A DNA stretch of 64,000 bases, from NCBI RefSeq assembly GCF_014645355.1, contig NZ_BMLS01000003.1, forward strand, positions 496,001 to 560,000, written 5' to 3'. The translations under genes and the position numbers were made by a program. The notes under the pieces were generated by a model, which saw only the letters and a list, made by a program, of their open reading frames with translations, was not told the origin of the DNA and searched no databases. Positions 48,594 to 58,600 of the stretch are shown here, piece after piece. The stretch is from Bowmanella pacifica. Its GTDB lineage: Bacteria; Pseudomonadota; Gammaproteobacteria; Enterobacterales; Alteromonadaceae. The first letter of the stretch is position 1, and the number at the start of each line of letters is the position of its first letter.

Positions 48594-49016
48594 ATGGATC
48601 AGAACCAAGAGTTGAAAAAAGCTGGCCTGAAGGTCACCTTACCCCGTATCAAAATCCTAGAGATACTGCAGGATCCCAAAAACCAGCACATCAGTGCTGA
48701 AGACGTGTACAAGATTCTCTTGGACCAAGGTGAGGAAATTGGCCTGGCGACGGTTTACCGGGTGCTAAACCAATTTGATGACGCCGGCTTACTGGATCGT
48801 CACCATTTCGAAGGCGGTAAGTCCGTGTTCGAAATTGGCCATAAGAAACACCACGATCACTTGGTTTGTCTCAGATGTGGCAAAGTGGTTGAGTTTGAAG
48901 ATGAAATTATTGAGCAGCGACAAGCCGAAGTTGCCAAAAAGAACAACATCAGATTAACCCACCACAGCTTGTACCTGTACGGTTACTGTGAACCGACTTG
49001 CGCAGACAGCGAGTAG
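48594..49016 (+). CDS. fur: Ferric uptake regulator Fur
   Basis: 140 residues from MDQNQELKKAGLKVTLPRIKI, the classical Fur N-terminus. DNA-recognition helix LATVYRVLNQFDDAGL, metal sites GKSVFEIGHKKHHDHLVC, CLRCGKVVEF and C-terminal CEPTC. A sigma-70-like TATAAT lies at 48555-48560. No strong Fur box is seen upstream. Confidence 0.97.
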   Translation: MDQNQELKKAGLKVTLPRIKILEILQDPKNQHISAEDVYKILLDQGEEIGLATVYRVLNQFDDAGLLDRHHFEGGKSVFEIGHKKHHDHLVCLRCGKVVEFEDEIIEQRQAEVAKKNNIRLTHHSLYLYGYCEPTCADSE

Positions 49017-49030
49017 TTTCAGCATGAATA

Positions 49031-49056
49031 AAAAAAGCTGCCTAGGCAGCTTTTTT
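49031..49056. terminator. Bidirectional terminator between fur and the transaminase gene
   Basis: AAAAAAGCTGCC-TA-GGCAGCTTTTTT perfect palindrome with T runs on both strands. Confidence 0.93.
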
Positions 49057-49075
49057 ATTTTTCACTCAGGTAAAA

Positions 49076-49933
49076 TCAGTATTCATATTTATGGGCAGTG
49101 AACAACTGTTGCACTTGTTCCCATACCGGGCCTGGCTGTCCACCACCAACTGCTTGGCCGTTCAGGCTCACAATGGGCGCCACTTCTTTACTGGAACTGG
49201 TCAACCATAATTCGTCGGCATTTTGCACCTCAGCCAAGCTGATGGCGCGTTCTTCCACGGTAAAACCACCATCCTGACGCAAAATAGCCAGCAGAATATG
49301 GCGGGTAATACCTGGCAGAATCTGATGATCAAGCACAGGTGTCGCTATCACCTTGTCCTTCACCACAAACACGTTACAGGCGGCAGCCTCGGTAAGCTGC
49401 TGCTGTTCGTTAAACAGCAACACTTCATCAGCGCCACGCTGTTGTCCCTGATGGTAGTGCATAATATTGCCCAGCAACGCCGTGGATTTAATATGGCAAC
49501 GGCGCCAACGCTGATCTTGCTCGGTAACCGCACGGAAGGTACGAACCTGTTTGGGATCTGAGCTTGGGGCCTGGCCAATATCAAAGGCAAAACCAAATAC
49601 TGTTGGTGTCGCGTCTTCAGGGTAAGCATGGTTGCGCTTGGGCTGCATGCCCCGGCTTACATGTAGATAAACACCCAGATTGCCTTTACCGTTGGCTTCA
49701 AGCAATTGCTCCACAATCTCTTGCCACTGCGCCAGGGTCAGCGGCACCTTGATACCTAATTCGCTCAAACCATCCTGCATACGCTGTATATGCAGCGCAA
49801 ACCCAACAGGTTGCGCGTCAAAACAGGGGATCACTTCATAGATACCGTCTCCAAACAGAAATCCTCTGTCCAGCGGAGAAATGCTGGCCTGCTCCATGGG
49901 CATAAACTGCCCGTTTAAATATACAATGCTCAT
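49076..49933 (-). CDS. dat: D-amino acid aminotransferase (class IV)
   Basis: 285 residues, PLP class IV. MSIVYLNGQFMPMEQASISPL, DRGFLFGDGIYEVI, PLP Lys in HIKSTALLGN, LTEAAACNVFVV and LPGITRHILL. Closest pattern is D-alanine aminotransferase, interconverting D-Ala and 2-oxoglutarate with pyruvate and D-Glu. A branched-chain or ADC-lyase assignment is less likely given RxH in the second half of the active site. Confidence 0.88.
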   Translation of the reverse strand: MSIVYLNGQFMPMEQASISPLDRGFLFGDGIYEVIPCFDAQPVGFALHIQRMQDGLSELGIKVPLTLAQWQEIVEQLLEANGKGNLGVYLHVSRGMQPKRNHAYPEDATPTVFGFAFDIGQAPSSDPKQVRTFRAVTEQDQRWRRCHIKSTALLGNIMHYHQGQQRGADEVLLFNEQQQLTEAAACNVFVVKDKVIATPVLDHQILPGITRHILLAILRQDGGFTVEERAISLAEVQNADELWLTSSSKEVAPIVSLNGQAVGGGQPGPVWEQVQQLFTAHKYEY

Positions 49934-50145
49934 TAAGGCTCCATCTGCATATTAAGCTGGCGAATCATATCTGAAATTTAGCTCGCGACCTATCTACAGT
50001 CATTCCAATTTGTTACAACAACCTGACAGAAAGGTATGACTAAGCATAGCTGCGATTCGCCCAGTGACATGACCCGCTAACAGTGCAGCTCGAGGGCTGC
50101 GCATTAAGCTATAGGTAGAGTGGTTAAATCAGCAGATATAGCGAT

Positions 50146-50160
50146 GGGTTAGGGTTAGGG
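50146..50160. repeat. Telomere-like GGGTTA repeat
   Basis: GGGTTAGGGTTAGGG, two and a half units, in a 260-base gap with no other gene. Three G runs only, so a stable intramolecular quadruplex is not predicted. Confidence 0.5.
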
Positions 50161-50193
50161 AACATCGCCAAATGCCAGTACGCAGGCGAGAAT

Positions 50194-50838
50194 TCAAGGC
50201 CGGGACAGGAGGTCCGATAAGGTACGCCCCTGCTTGCCAAAATTCTGGAAGCCGTGACAAAGAAACAACTCCGCGGTGGCCAGTGCATCTTCCAGCGCAT
50301 TGTGAGCGGGATGTCCGTCCAAACCATAGCGCTGACGACATTTATCCAGAGTCAGTCCTTCGAACTGAGGCTCCTTGCCCCGGCGCATCAGCAAACGTTG
50401 CTCCAATCGAAATGTATCCACTATGCGTGGGGTTTCAAAAGGTAATCCGCAATCCTCAAAAGCCTTACGCAAAAACGCCAAGTCCAAACCGGCATGATGC
50501 AATAGCCACAAATTATCACTGTCCTGGGCCGTCGCATCCAATAGCTGGCCCAGTGCTTCTTTAAGTGAAATGCCACTGTTTAACTGTTTACGAGTCAGGC
50601 CATGAATCACCGGGCTCTGTCCCAGATCCCCAGGGTCCTTAATCAACAACTCCACACCTTGTTGCTGGTAAATGCTCGGCGGTTTAACCGGTACCCAGCC
50701 AATGGACAGGATCTCTCCTTGATGCGGATCCAGGCTCGACAGCTCAAGATCTAAAGCCAGATAACGGTATTCCCGCCAATCGGCCAACTTAGGTTTAGCA
50801 GAGAACCAGTGTTTAATATGTCTGGCCAGGTTACTCAA
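50194..50838 (-). CDS. DnaQ-like 3'-5' exonuclease
   Basis: 214 residues. DEDDh motifs: DLELSSLDPHQGEILSIGWV (DxE), HHAGLDLAFL and HPAHNALEDALATAEL. It overlaps the start-side of the DUF294 gene by four bases, a linkage conserved in gammaproteobacteria. Cytosolic; DNA or RNA proofreading role unknown. Confidence 0.92.
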   Translation of the reverse strand: MSNLARHIKHWFSAKPKLADWREYRYLALDLELSSLDPHQGEILSIGWVPVKPPSIYQQQGVELLIKDPGDLGQSPVIHGLTRKQLNSGISLKEALGQLLDATAQDSDNLWLLHHAGLDLAFLRKAFEDCGLPFETPRIVDTFRLEQRLLMRRGKEPQFEGLTLDKCRQRYGLDGHPAHNALEDALATAELFLCHGFQNFGKQGRTLSDLLSRP

Positions 50839-52658
50839 AATGCCCCCCGGGAGTACTTCAATGCCAGCCCTTCCTGCGCGTCTTTAATGAGCCTGAAAGC
50901 ACTTTTTAATTGCCGGCGGGCCAAGGAGTCCAACGCATCGGGGGCAATAAAGTTATCCGGTTCAGCCTGACCTAACTGATGCTGCAAACGCAATTGCACT
51001 AAAAACCGCCAGGCCGCTAAAAGATCCAGACAATCCTTGCGGTTCATTGCCTTGCTTTCACCGAGTGTGGCTAAGCGTTCCGGCGTACTGCACTGACGAA
51101 CACCGGCGTTAAGCGCATGAATACGCACAATGTCATTGATGATCGCAATGGCGCTTTTTTTGATATCCAGCACCTCTCGATGCTTACCTATCTGACGAGT
51201 GCGAAAACGATTAAACAGGCCAATGGGAACTGCCAAATCGGCAGCGTTCGCTGCCAGATTAGCCAAAAAAATCTGATTCTGCGCATACTTGGCAATCTGC
51301 TTGTCAAATTGTTCGAACAGCCACTTGTCGCCGTACAACATACGCCGGTCAAAAAAGATATTACTGTGCAACAAGGCCTTTTGATCGGGTTCCTGAGTCC
51401 AGCCCCGAAACTTCTCCACCCAGGCCGATAAGGGCTGACGTAATTCTGGATTGCTGGCCATGATATTGCCTTTACACAAGGTTAATCCGCAGCGGGCCAG
51501 CCCCTGACAGACAAACTCAGCCAACTCGGCAAACCAGGCCATGCTCTGCTCATCGGCAGCATCATCCAGCAACAAGCCATTGTCCTGATCTGAACTCATG
51601 GATTGGTCACGCCGGGCTTGTGAGCCAAAGGTTAGCCATACAAAGGCACAAGGCGCCGGGCCGTGCTCACGCAGATATAAACGAATCAACTGGATGTTAA
51701 ACGCATCGGTGAAGGTGGCCAACATATCCCCCACCAAACGTACATCCACCACCCGGTTAGCAAACTGGTTGAGGTGCTCCGGCACCTGCTCTGCTATGGC
51801 TTCGAGTTGCTCAACACTCTCAGCCTTACGAATACGATTAATCAAAAACAGTGGTTCACTGCGCTGCTGACGCATCAAGTCGGTGGCCGTAATCACGCCC
51901 ACTGGCTGATTGTTATTCACCACCGCAACATGGTGTACGTTGTGGCTGGTCATCAGTTGCATAGCGTCAAATAAGGGCGCTTCGCTATCAATACTGATCA
52001 CCGGCGAGGTCATAAATTGCCTGACAGGTAATTCAAAAGACTCCCTGGCAGCCACCACCCGGCTGCGAATGTCCCGATCGGTGACAATACCGACTAATTC
52101 TTCCTGTTCACAGATCAGCAAACAAGACACTTTCTGTTCGGTCATCAACACCGCCGCATCCGCCATACTTTGATGACCGTCTAAGCGAATCAAAGGCCGT
52201 TCAATAATGTCGGCAATAGGCAACTGGGTCCAATCGGTACTGATATCACTGCGCGTTTCGGTTAACAACCTGTCCCCCAGTGCGCGGGCAAAGTAATCAA
52301 CAAACTCCTGGCTGTGCTGACAAAGATAATCAAAATGCACTTGCCCCAGCGAAAACAAAAAACCCTCTTCCAACACCTTAACGGTATTGGTGATTGCTCG
52401 TTTGGTCATCAGTGACGGATAACCAAATATATCACCGGGTTCAAGTCGCTCGATTAACTGGCGATTACTGCCAATTAAATCGAAGGTCCCCTGCTTAATC
52501 AGATACAACTGCGGCTTATCCCGGGGAACCACTTCCAGCACATTGTCCTGACACAAATAATGCAGAGTCAGATGGCGTTGACAATATTGCAGCAAGGTAT
52601 CCGACAAGCGGTCAAAGGGTGCACAGCGATGTAAAAATGCCAGGGTGGAATCATTCAT
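50835..52658 (-). CDS. cNMP-binding/CBS/DUF294 nucleotidyltransferase-like protein
   Basis: 607 residues. Cyclic-nucleotide-binding-like domain 1-130, two CBS domains about 150-270 (TEQKVSCLLICEQEELVGIVTDRDIRSRVV; NNQPVGVITATDLM), DUF294 nucleotidyltransferase-like domain with GSQARRDQSMSSDQDNGLL, and DUF294_C helical end. It resembles GlnD-type signal integrators. Linked genes are a 3'-5' exonuclease and the acetate-type symporter. Confidence 0.92.
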   Translation of the reverse strand: MNDSTLAFLHRCAPFDRLSDTLLQYCQRHLTLHYLCQDNVLEVVPRDKPQLYLIKQGTFDLIGSNRQLIERLEPGDIFGYPSLMTKRAITNTVKVLEEGFLFSLGQVHFDYLCQHSQEFVDYFARALGDRLLTETRSDISTDWTQLPIADIIERPLIRLDGHQSMADAAVLMTEQKVSCLLICEQEELVGIVTDRDIRSRVVAARESFELPVRQFMTSPVISIDSEAPLFDAMQLMTSHNVHHVAVVNNNQPVGVITATDLMRQQRSEPLFLINRIRKAESVEQLEAIAEQVPEHLNQFANRVVDVRLVGDMLATFTDAFNIQLIRLYLREHGPAPCAFVWLTFGSQARRDQSMSSDQDNGLLLDDAADEQSMAWFAELAEFVCQGLARCGLTLCKGNIMASNPELRQPLSAWVEKFRGWTQEPDQKALLHSNIFFDRRMLYGDKWLFEQFDKQIAKYAQNQIFLANLAANAADLAVPIGLFNRFRTRQIGKHREVLDIKKSAIAIINDIVRIHALNAGVRQCSTPERLATLGESKAMNRKDCLDLLAAWRFLVQLRLQHQLGQAEPDNFIAPDALDSLARRQLKSAFRLIKDAQEGLALKYSRGAF

Positions 52659-52661
52659 AGT

Positions 52662-53180
52662 CTACTCACTACAAAGCAGTGCAAGCAGTGGGTCGTCGGA
52701 TGCCAGTTTTACCCAGTCCCGGCTGACGCCCTGTCTTGCATCGGGAGCCGACAATTTGTCGGAAAAAGGAGCCATCGCTTGGGCCTGACAACTGAGCACC
52801 TGAGTCACCCGTTTAGCGGCCATACGACGCTCAAACAAGTAAAGGTCTATCATCAGCCAATCGGCATGCATGTTATTGGTGGCAACGTTTTTGGTATCTA
52901 CTGCCATAAAACGTACTGTTTGCGGCCACACAAAGCTCCACGGACGATACCAGGCCTGTTCATCGACGCTACGCACAACTTTTACCCCTTGAGGTAGCAA
53001 ACTTGCCTGATGCGAAAACCAGTTATATTCGGCTTGTACCTGAAAGCCCAGCATGCCCAGTCCGGCAAAGACCGGAATCAGCCATTTAGGTGATTTGTTC
53101 TTACTCAGTTTGCCAATTATCAGCGCGATACCAGCAGCACCGATACCAGCCACCAGGGTTGCAACAAACTCCCACAACAT
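52662..53180 (-). CDS. Membrane-anchored protein of unknown function
   Basis: 172 residues. Two N-terminal helices (VATLVAGIGAAGIALIIGKL; WLIPVFAGLGMLGFQV) then a soluble part with YRPWSFVWPQTVRFMAVD and DLYLFERRMAAKRV. No family recognised. It lies three bases upstream of the DUF294 gene, so is in its operon. Position between symporter and DUF294 gene is seen in other marine gammaproteobacteria, from memory. Confidence 0.7.
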   Translation of the reverse strand: MLWEFVATLVAGIGAAGIALIIGKLSKNKSPKWLIPVFAGLGMLGFQVQAEYNWFSHQASLLPQGVKVVRSVDEQAWYRPWSFVWPQTVRFMAVDTKNVATNNMHADWLMIDLYLFERRMAAKRVTQVLSCQAQAMAPFSDKLSAPDARQGVSRDWVKLASDDPLLALLCSE

Positions 53181-53212
53181 AGGTACTTCCTTCTCTGAAC
53201 GTCTTTAATCAT

Positions 53213-53236
53213 GAAAGCGGGCTGTCACCAGCCCGC
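53213..53236 (-). terminator. Hairpin after the SSS symporter gene
   Basis: Minus-strand GCGGGCTG/CAGCCCGC with a four-base loop and only TTTC after it; a weak terminator. Confidence 0.5.
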
Positions 53237-53274
53237 CCAACTACTTTATGTCGAATATCCGTTTCGAAGAAGCA

Positions 53275-55041
53275 TTAGTGGTCAACAGCCGTGCCTGCAC
53301 CTCTGGGGTAGCGAACACTCTCAACCAGCTCCTGGATACCTTCTGGCGGCTCTTCAGTAACCATAGACACCGCAAAGGCAACCGCAAAGTTAATGACCGC
53401 GCCAACCGCACCAAAGGACAAGGGCGAAATACCCATAATCCAGTTGTCCGGTGTATTGGCAAACGAGTTAGTGCCGGGGATAAAGAACCAACCTAGATAC
53501 ATAAAGATATACACTAGGGTAGAAATCAGTCCCGCCAGCATGCCACAGATCACACCTTTGTTATTTACGCGTTTGGAGAAGATACCCATCATCAGTGCAG
53601 GGAAGATGGACGCTGCGGCGATACCGAAGGCCAATGCCACCACCTGCGCGGCAAAACCAGGCGGATTCATCCCCAGATAGGTCGCCACCACAATGGCCAC
53701 CGCCATGGAAATACGTGCCGCCAGCAATTCATTCTTCTCACTGATGGCCGGATTTATCGAACCTTTAATCAGGTCATGACTCACCGCCGAGGAAATGGCC
53801 AGTAGCAACCCGGCCGCTGTCGACAACGCCGCCGCCAGACCACCAGCTGCAATCAACCCTATAACCCAACCAGGCAGGTTAGCAATCTCGGGATTTGCCA
53901 GTACCAGGATGTCATTGTTCACTGTCAGTTCGTTACCTTTCCAGCCACGTGCCTCAGCCGTTGCTTCAAAGGCTGGAGACTCTTTATACATCTGGATACG
54001 ACCATCACCGTTTTTGTCTTCAAACTTGATCAAACCGGTTTGTTCCCAAGTTTGAATCCAGTTTGGACGATGCTCATAATCAATAGACTCGGCTGTTGGG
54101 CCTGCCGGATAGATAGTGGTCAACAGGTTCAGACGCGCCATAGAGGCAACCGCTGGAGCAGTCAGGTACAACAAGGCGATAAACACCAATGCCCAGCCAG
54201 CAGACCAGCGCGCATCTGCCACCTTAGGTACGGTGAAGAAACGAATGATTACGTGCGGCAGACCAGCTGTACCAATCATCAGTGACAGAGTAAACAGCAC
54301 CATATTCAGCTTATTGGACACATCGGCCGTATAGTCGGTAAAGCCAAGATCGCGCACCACCAGATCCAATTTGGCCAGCAGTGGCATGCCAGACTCGGTA
54401 TGCTCAGAGAACAAACCCAGCGCCGGAATCGGATTGCCGGTTAATTGCAAAGAAATAAACACCGCTGGAATAGTGTAGGCAATGATCAGTACCACGTACT
54501 GCGCCACCTGAGTGTATGTAATACCTTTCATACCACCCAACACGGCGTACAAGAACACCACCACAGCCGCAATCATCAAACCTGTGCTGCTATCCACTTC
54601 CAAGAAGCGGCTGAAGGCCACACCAGCACCTGTCATCTGACCGATAACATAGGTAACCGAGGCAATGATTAAGCAAGCTACCGCCACCAAACGGGCACTG
54701 GAGCTATAAAAGCGATCACCGATAAAATCCGGTACAGTAAATTTGCCGAATTTCCTCAAGTAAGGCGCTAACAGCATGGCAAGCAATACATAACCGCCCG
54801 TCCATCCCATCAGGAAGGTAGAGTTAGCATAGCCACCGGCGGCAATAAGACCGGCCATAGAAATAAAGGAAGCCGCTGACATCCAGTCAGCGGCCGTTGC
54901 CATACCATTTAACACCGGGTGAACACCGCCACCGGCCACATAGAAATCTCGCGTTGATCCGGCCCTGGCCCAAATGGCAATGCCAATATAGAGGGCAAAG
55001 GACGCACCAACAAAGATCAGGTTAATTGCAAACTGACTCAT
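53275..55041 (-). CDS. Sodium:solute symporter, VC_2705/ActP-like
   Basis: 588 residues with about 13 membrane helices. Begins FAINLIFVGASFALYIGIAIW; signature DFYVAGGGVHPVLNGMATAADWMSAASFISMAGLI and GGLAAALSTAAGLLLAISSAVSHDL. The VC_2705-type symporters pair with DUF4212 proteins and may carry acetate or other organic acids with Na+. The SSF-fused kinase faces it across a 384-base gap. Confidence 0.93.
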   Translation of the reverse strand: MSQFAINLIFVGASFALYIGIAIWARAGSTRDFYVAGGGVHPVLNGMATAADWMSAASFISMAGLIAAGGYANSTFLMGWTGGYVLLAMLLAPYLRKFGKFTVPDFIGDRFYSSSARLVAVACLIIASVTYVIGQMTGAGVAFSRFLEVDSSTGLMIAAVVVFLYAVLGGMKGITYTQVAQYVVLIIAYTIPAVFISLQLTGNPIPALGLFSEHTESGMPLLAKLDLVVRDLGFTDYTADVSNKLNMVLFTLSLMIGTAGLPHVIIRFFTVPKVADARWSAGWALVFIALLYLTAPAVASMARLNLLTTIYPAGPTAESIDYEHRPNWIQTWEQTGLIKFEDKNGDGRIQMYKESPAFEATAEARGWKGNELTVNNDILVLANPEIANLPGWVIGLIAAGGLAAALSTAAGLLLAISSAVSHDLIKGSINPAISEKNELLAARISMAVAIVVATYLGMNPPGFAAQVVALAFGIAAASIFPALMMGIFSKRVNNKGVICGMLAGLISTLVYIFMYLGWFFIPGTNSFANTPDNWIMGISPLSFGAVGAVINFAVAFAVSMVTEEPPEGIQELVESVRYPRGAGTAVDH

Positions 55042-55046
55042 TTGCC

Positions 55047-55310
55047 CTACTCCTCGTGAACGCCGAATTTGTTATCAAGCTGATTCATTCTCCAGGCATA
55101 GAAAAAAATCAACGCAATGAAAGTCAGGATTGACCCTTGCTGGGCAAACCAGAAACCGAGATCCGTGCCACCGACGCTAATACCTGACAGCATAGGGCGC
55201 AGCAAAATTCCGAATCCATAGGACGCCAGTGCCCATACAACCAGGCAGCCGGCGATCAAACGTAAGTTGGCCTGCCAATAGGCTGCAGCCATCTCTTTAT
55301 CTCCCGCCAT
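55047..55310 (-). CDS. DUF4212 symporter small subunit
   Basis: 87 residues, two helices (LRLIAGCLVVWALASYGFGILL and GSILTFIALIFFYAWRM). Family TIGR03647-type, always next to VC_2705-type symporters. It sits five bases upstream of the symporter gene. Confidence 0.92.
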   Translation of the reverse strand: MAGDKEMAAAYWQANLRLIAGCLVVWALASYGFGILLRPMLSGISVGGTDLGFWFAQQGSILTFIALIFFYAWRMNQLDNKFGVHEE

Positions 55311-55694
55311 TTGTTTACTCCTATCGTTCTTGTTGTAAAACTATTGTTAATTTAGCAGTGTCAACTGACCCTGGTAGCCCGACTTTAGTCGAACCCTTTG
55401 TGTGCCAGCTATTCAGCCCCTCGTCTCATCTGCGTGCAGTTAACGAATGATATTGGCCGCGATCCCGCGCCAGACGGGCGCACGGTTAGGATTGCAGGGC
55501 AAGATAAAGCTCAGCGGGTTAAGCAAAGAGAAGGTAAACGCCCTGTTAAAATATCTTGATTGTACTAAGACCATGGTCGTAGCCCATATTCTATGCAGTG
55601 TTTGGGCAATCGACCTTGGTCGAATAAGCCGGAAAAAAAACGCCGGTCCGTGCTAGAGTAGGCGCAAGGAAATGGACGACGATGTAACCTGCCC
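55311..55694. other. Divergent promoter region with paired dyads, no gene
   Basis: Contains CGACTTTAGTCG at 55380-55391 and TCGACCTTGGTCGA at 55610-55623, similar short palindromes, and GACCATGGTC at 55569-55578. These could be sites of the regulator that works with the kinase. No convincing coding region. Confidence 0.35.
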
Positions 55695-58600
55695 ATGACA
55701 ATTTTTTGGATCCTCGCTGCACTGGCCTACGTTGGGCTGCTGTTCTGGCTGGCTCAAAAAGGTGACAAGTCCGGCTCCAAAGCCAATAGCCTGGCACGCC
55801 AGCCTGTTATCTACAGCCTGGCGTTGGGGATCTATTGCACGTCATGGACTTATTACGGTGCGGTGGGACAGGCCGCCAAGTCTCAATGGCAGTACTTGCC
55901 CATCTTACTCGGCCCCATTTTGCTGTTTCTGTTCGGTTACCCCATGCTGCAAAAAATGCTGCTGGTAAGTAAAAAACAGAATATCACTTCGGTATCCGAC
56001 TTTATTTCTTCCAGGTACGGCAAAAAACGCAGTATTGCCGTCTTAGTCACCCTATTGATGACACTGGCCACCATTCCTTATATTGCGCTGCAGCTTAAAG
56101 CGGTAGATGCCAGTTTCAGTGTGTTCGCCGGTTTGGGGGAACAATCAGGGGGTGATTATAAAGCTCTCGCCGCCACCCTGATTATGGCCGTGTTTGCGGT
56201 GATATTCGGTACCCGGCATTCAGATATTACTCAGTATCGTTCGGGTTTGATGCTTGCCATTGGTGCCGAATCATTGGTCAAGCTATTCGGTTTGTTATGC
56301 GCTGCCCTATTTGCCTTTAGTTTGCTCACCGGCCCGGAAGTCTCTACTCAGGCCATAACACGCCAAATGACAGACTGGCAGCATTGGCAAGGCTCAGCCT
56401 TTGACTTCATTGTACAAGCGGTGATGGCCGCTGCCGCGATTTTCTGTTTGCCCCGTCAGTTCCACGTCATGGTGGTAGACAACCATAAGATGTCGCATAT
56501 GGCCATGGCGCGCTGGCTGTTCCCGTTATATCTGTTACTAACCGCCGTTGCCATTATACCGGTAGCGCTAGCTGGCAACCTGTTGTTTGCCGGCAGCGGC
56601 GTGGATCAGGATACCTTCCTGATGCAGTTGCCCCTGGCACAAGATCAGCATTTACTTAGCCTGCTGATTTTTCTCGGCGGCATTTCGGCTGCTACGGCCA
56701 TGATAGTGGTATCCAGTCTGGCATTGTCCACCATGCTGACTAACGATGTAATTGTGCCGCTGTTACTGCGCAATCAACCCCAGCGGTGGCTGAAAGACAA
56801 AACCTACAAGCAAAAGCTGCTGAATATTCGCCGCCTGGTGATATTCCTTATTCTGCTATTGGCCTATGTCTATTTCAGTAGTTGGGCCGATAAAAGTGCC
56901 CTCTCCAGCATGGGCCTGCTGGCATTTTCCCTGGTGGTGCAATTAATGCCCGCTATTTTAGGCGGCTTGTATTGGCGCCAGGGCCATGCCAGTGGCGTAC
57001 TGGCCGGCTTAGCGCTGGGGATCGGTTGCTGGGTGTTATTTGTTATGTTTCCGCTGGCCGAACAGCACGGCGACAACAGCGTCAGTATTATCACTCAGGG
57101 GGTAGTCATCAGTTGGCTGGCAAATCTGGCCGGCTATCTGTTGTTCTCCTTAAGTGCCGGTCACAGCTTGCTGGAACGTATGCAAGCCAGTGCTTTTGTT
57201 ACCCCCAATGCCCTGACACCCGCGACCCGCAGGGTCACGGCGCAAAGTAAAATCCGGGTAGCGGATTTGCAGGAACTGCTCAATACTTTTATTGGACAAA
57301 ACAGAACGGCACAACTGATGGAACGCTACGCCAGGGAGCATCAGGAGACCCTTGACGGGGGCAGTCTGCCCAGTGACGACTTTATTCAGTTCTGTGAACG
57401 CTCCTTATCCGGGGTGTTGGGCGGCAGTTCCGCGCGAACCCTGATTAAAGTACTGGTATCCGGGCAACAAATGGATGTGGAAGAGGTCTTTAACTTTTTT
57501 GAAGACACCACCGAAGCCCTTAAAACCAATCAAGCCATTCTTTTCTCCAGTATCGAAAACATTAGTCAGGGCATCAGTGTGGTGGACCGCGATCTCAAAC
57601 TGGTTGCCTGGAATAAAGCCTATCTGGATTTGTTTAGCTACCCCCCCGGCATGGTTGAGATTGGCCAGCCCATTGAAAACCTGGTGCGTTTTAACGCCAT
57701 CAATGGCGAATGCGGTCCGGGTGATGTAGATGAACTGGTATGCAAACGCATTGACCATATGCAACAAGGCTCACCGCATCGTTTTATTCGTCGCCGTTCC
57801 GATGGACGGGTGATTGAGATGAATGGTAACCCATTACCTAATGGCGGCTTTGTTACCAGTTTTAACGATATTACCGAGCACGTTGAAATCCAAAAAGCGC
57901 TTGAAGACGCCAATATCGATTTGGAGAAGCGTATTGATCATCGTACCCGCCAGATCCGTGAGATCAATGCTGAGTTAACCCAGGCCAAGCAGGTCGCTGA
58001 GCAAGCCAACCAATCCAAAACGCGTTTCCTGGCCCTGGCCAGTCACGACATTCTGCAACCGCTAAATGCAGCGCGTTTATATTTGTCTTCCTTAGATGAA
58101 GAGCAGCTTTCCGAACACAACCAACAAATTGTACATAAGCTCAGCACCTCGCTCACCTCCAGTGAGCAGCTCATCTCCACCTTGCTGGAAATTGCCAAGT
58201 TGGAACAAGGGGCGCTGACACCAACCTTGTCCCATATCAGCATGATGGACTTAATTCGGCCCTTGGAACAAGAATTCCGCATGCAAGCCGAGCTGAACCA
58301 GGTTGCTCTGACGATTCGCGCTTGCCCTATGGTGGTGTACAGCGACCCCACGTACCTGCGGCGCATTCTGCAAAACCTGATCTCCAATGCCATTAAATAC
58401 AGTCCTAATGGCCGGGTATTGGTAGGCTGTCGCAAACGGGGTCAGAACTTACTGATCCAGGTATGGGACACCGGCTTTGGTATTAATGAAACTGAACAGG
58501 CCGATGTTTTCTCTGATTTTTACCGGGCCCACCGAGGAGAAATCAAAGGGGTTGGATTAGGTTTAAGTGTGGTGAAAAAAATGAGCGAGCAGCTTAATCA

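Noticed and set aside
55447-55656. 69-codon open frame upstream of the hybrid kinase
   Set aside because: Sits in a divergent promoter region, no recognisable protein features.
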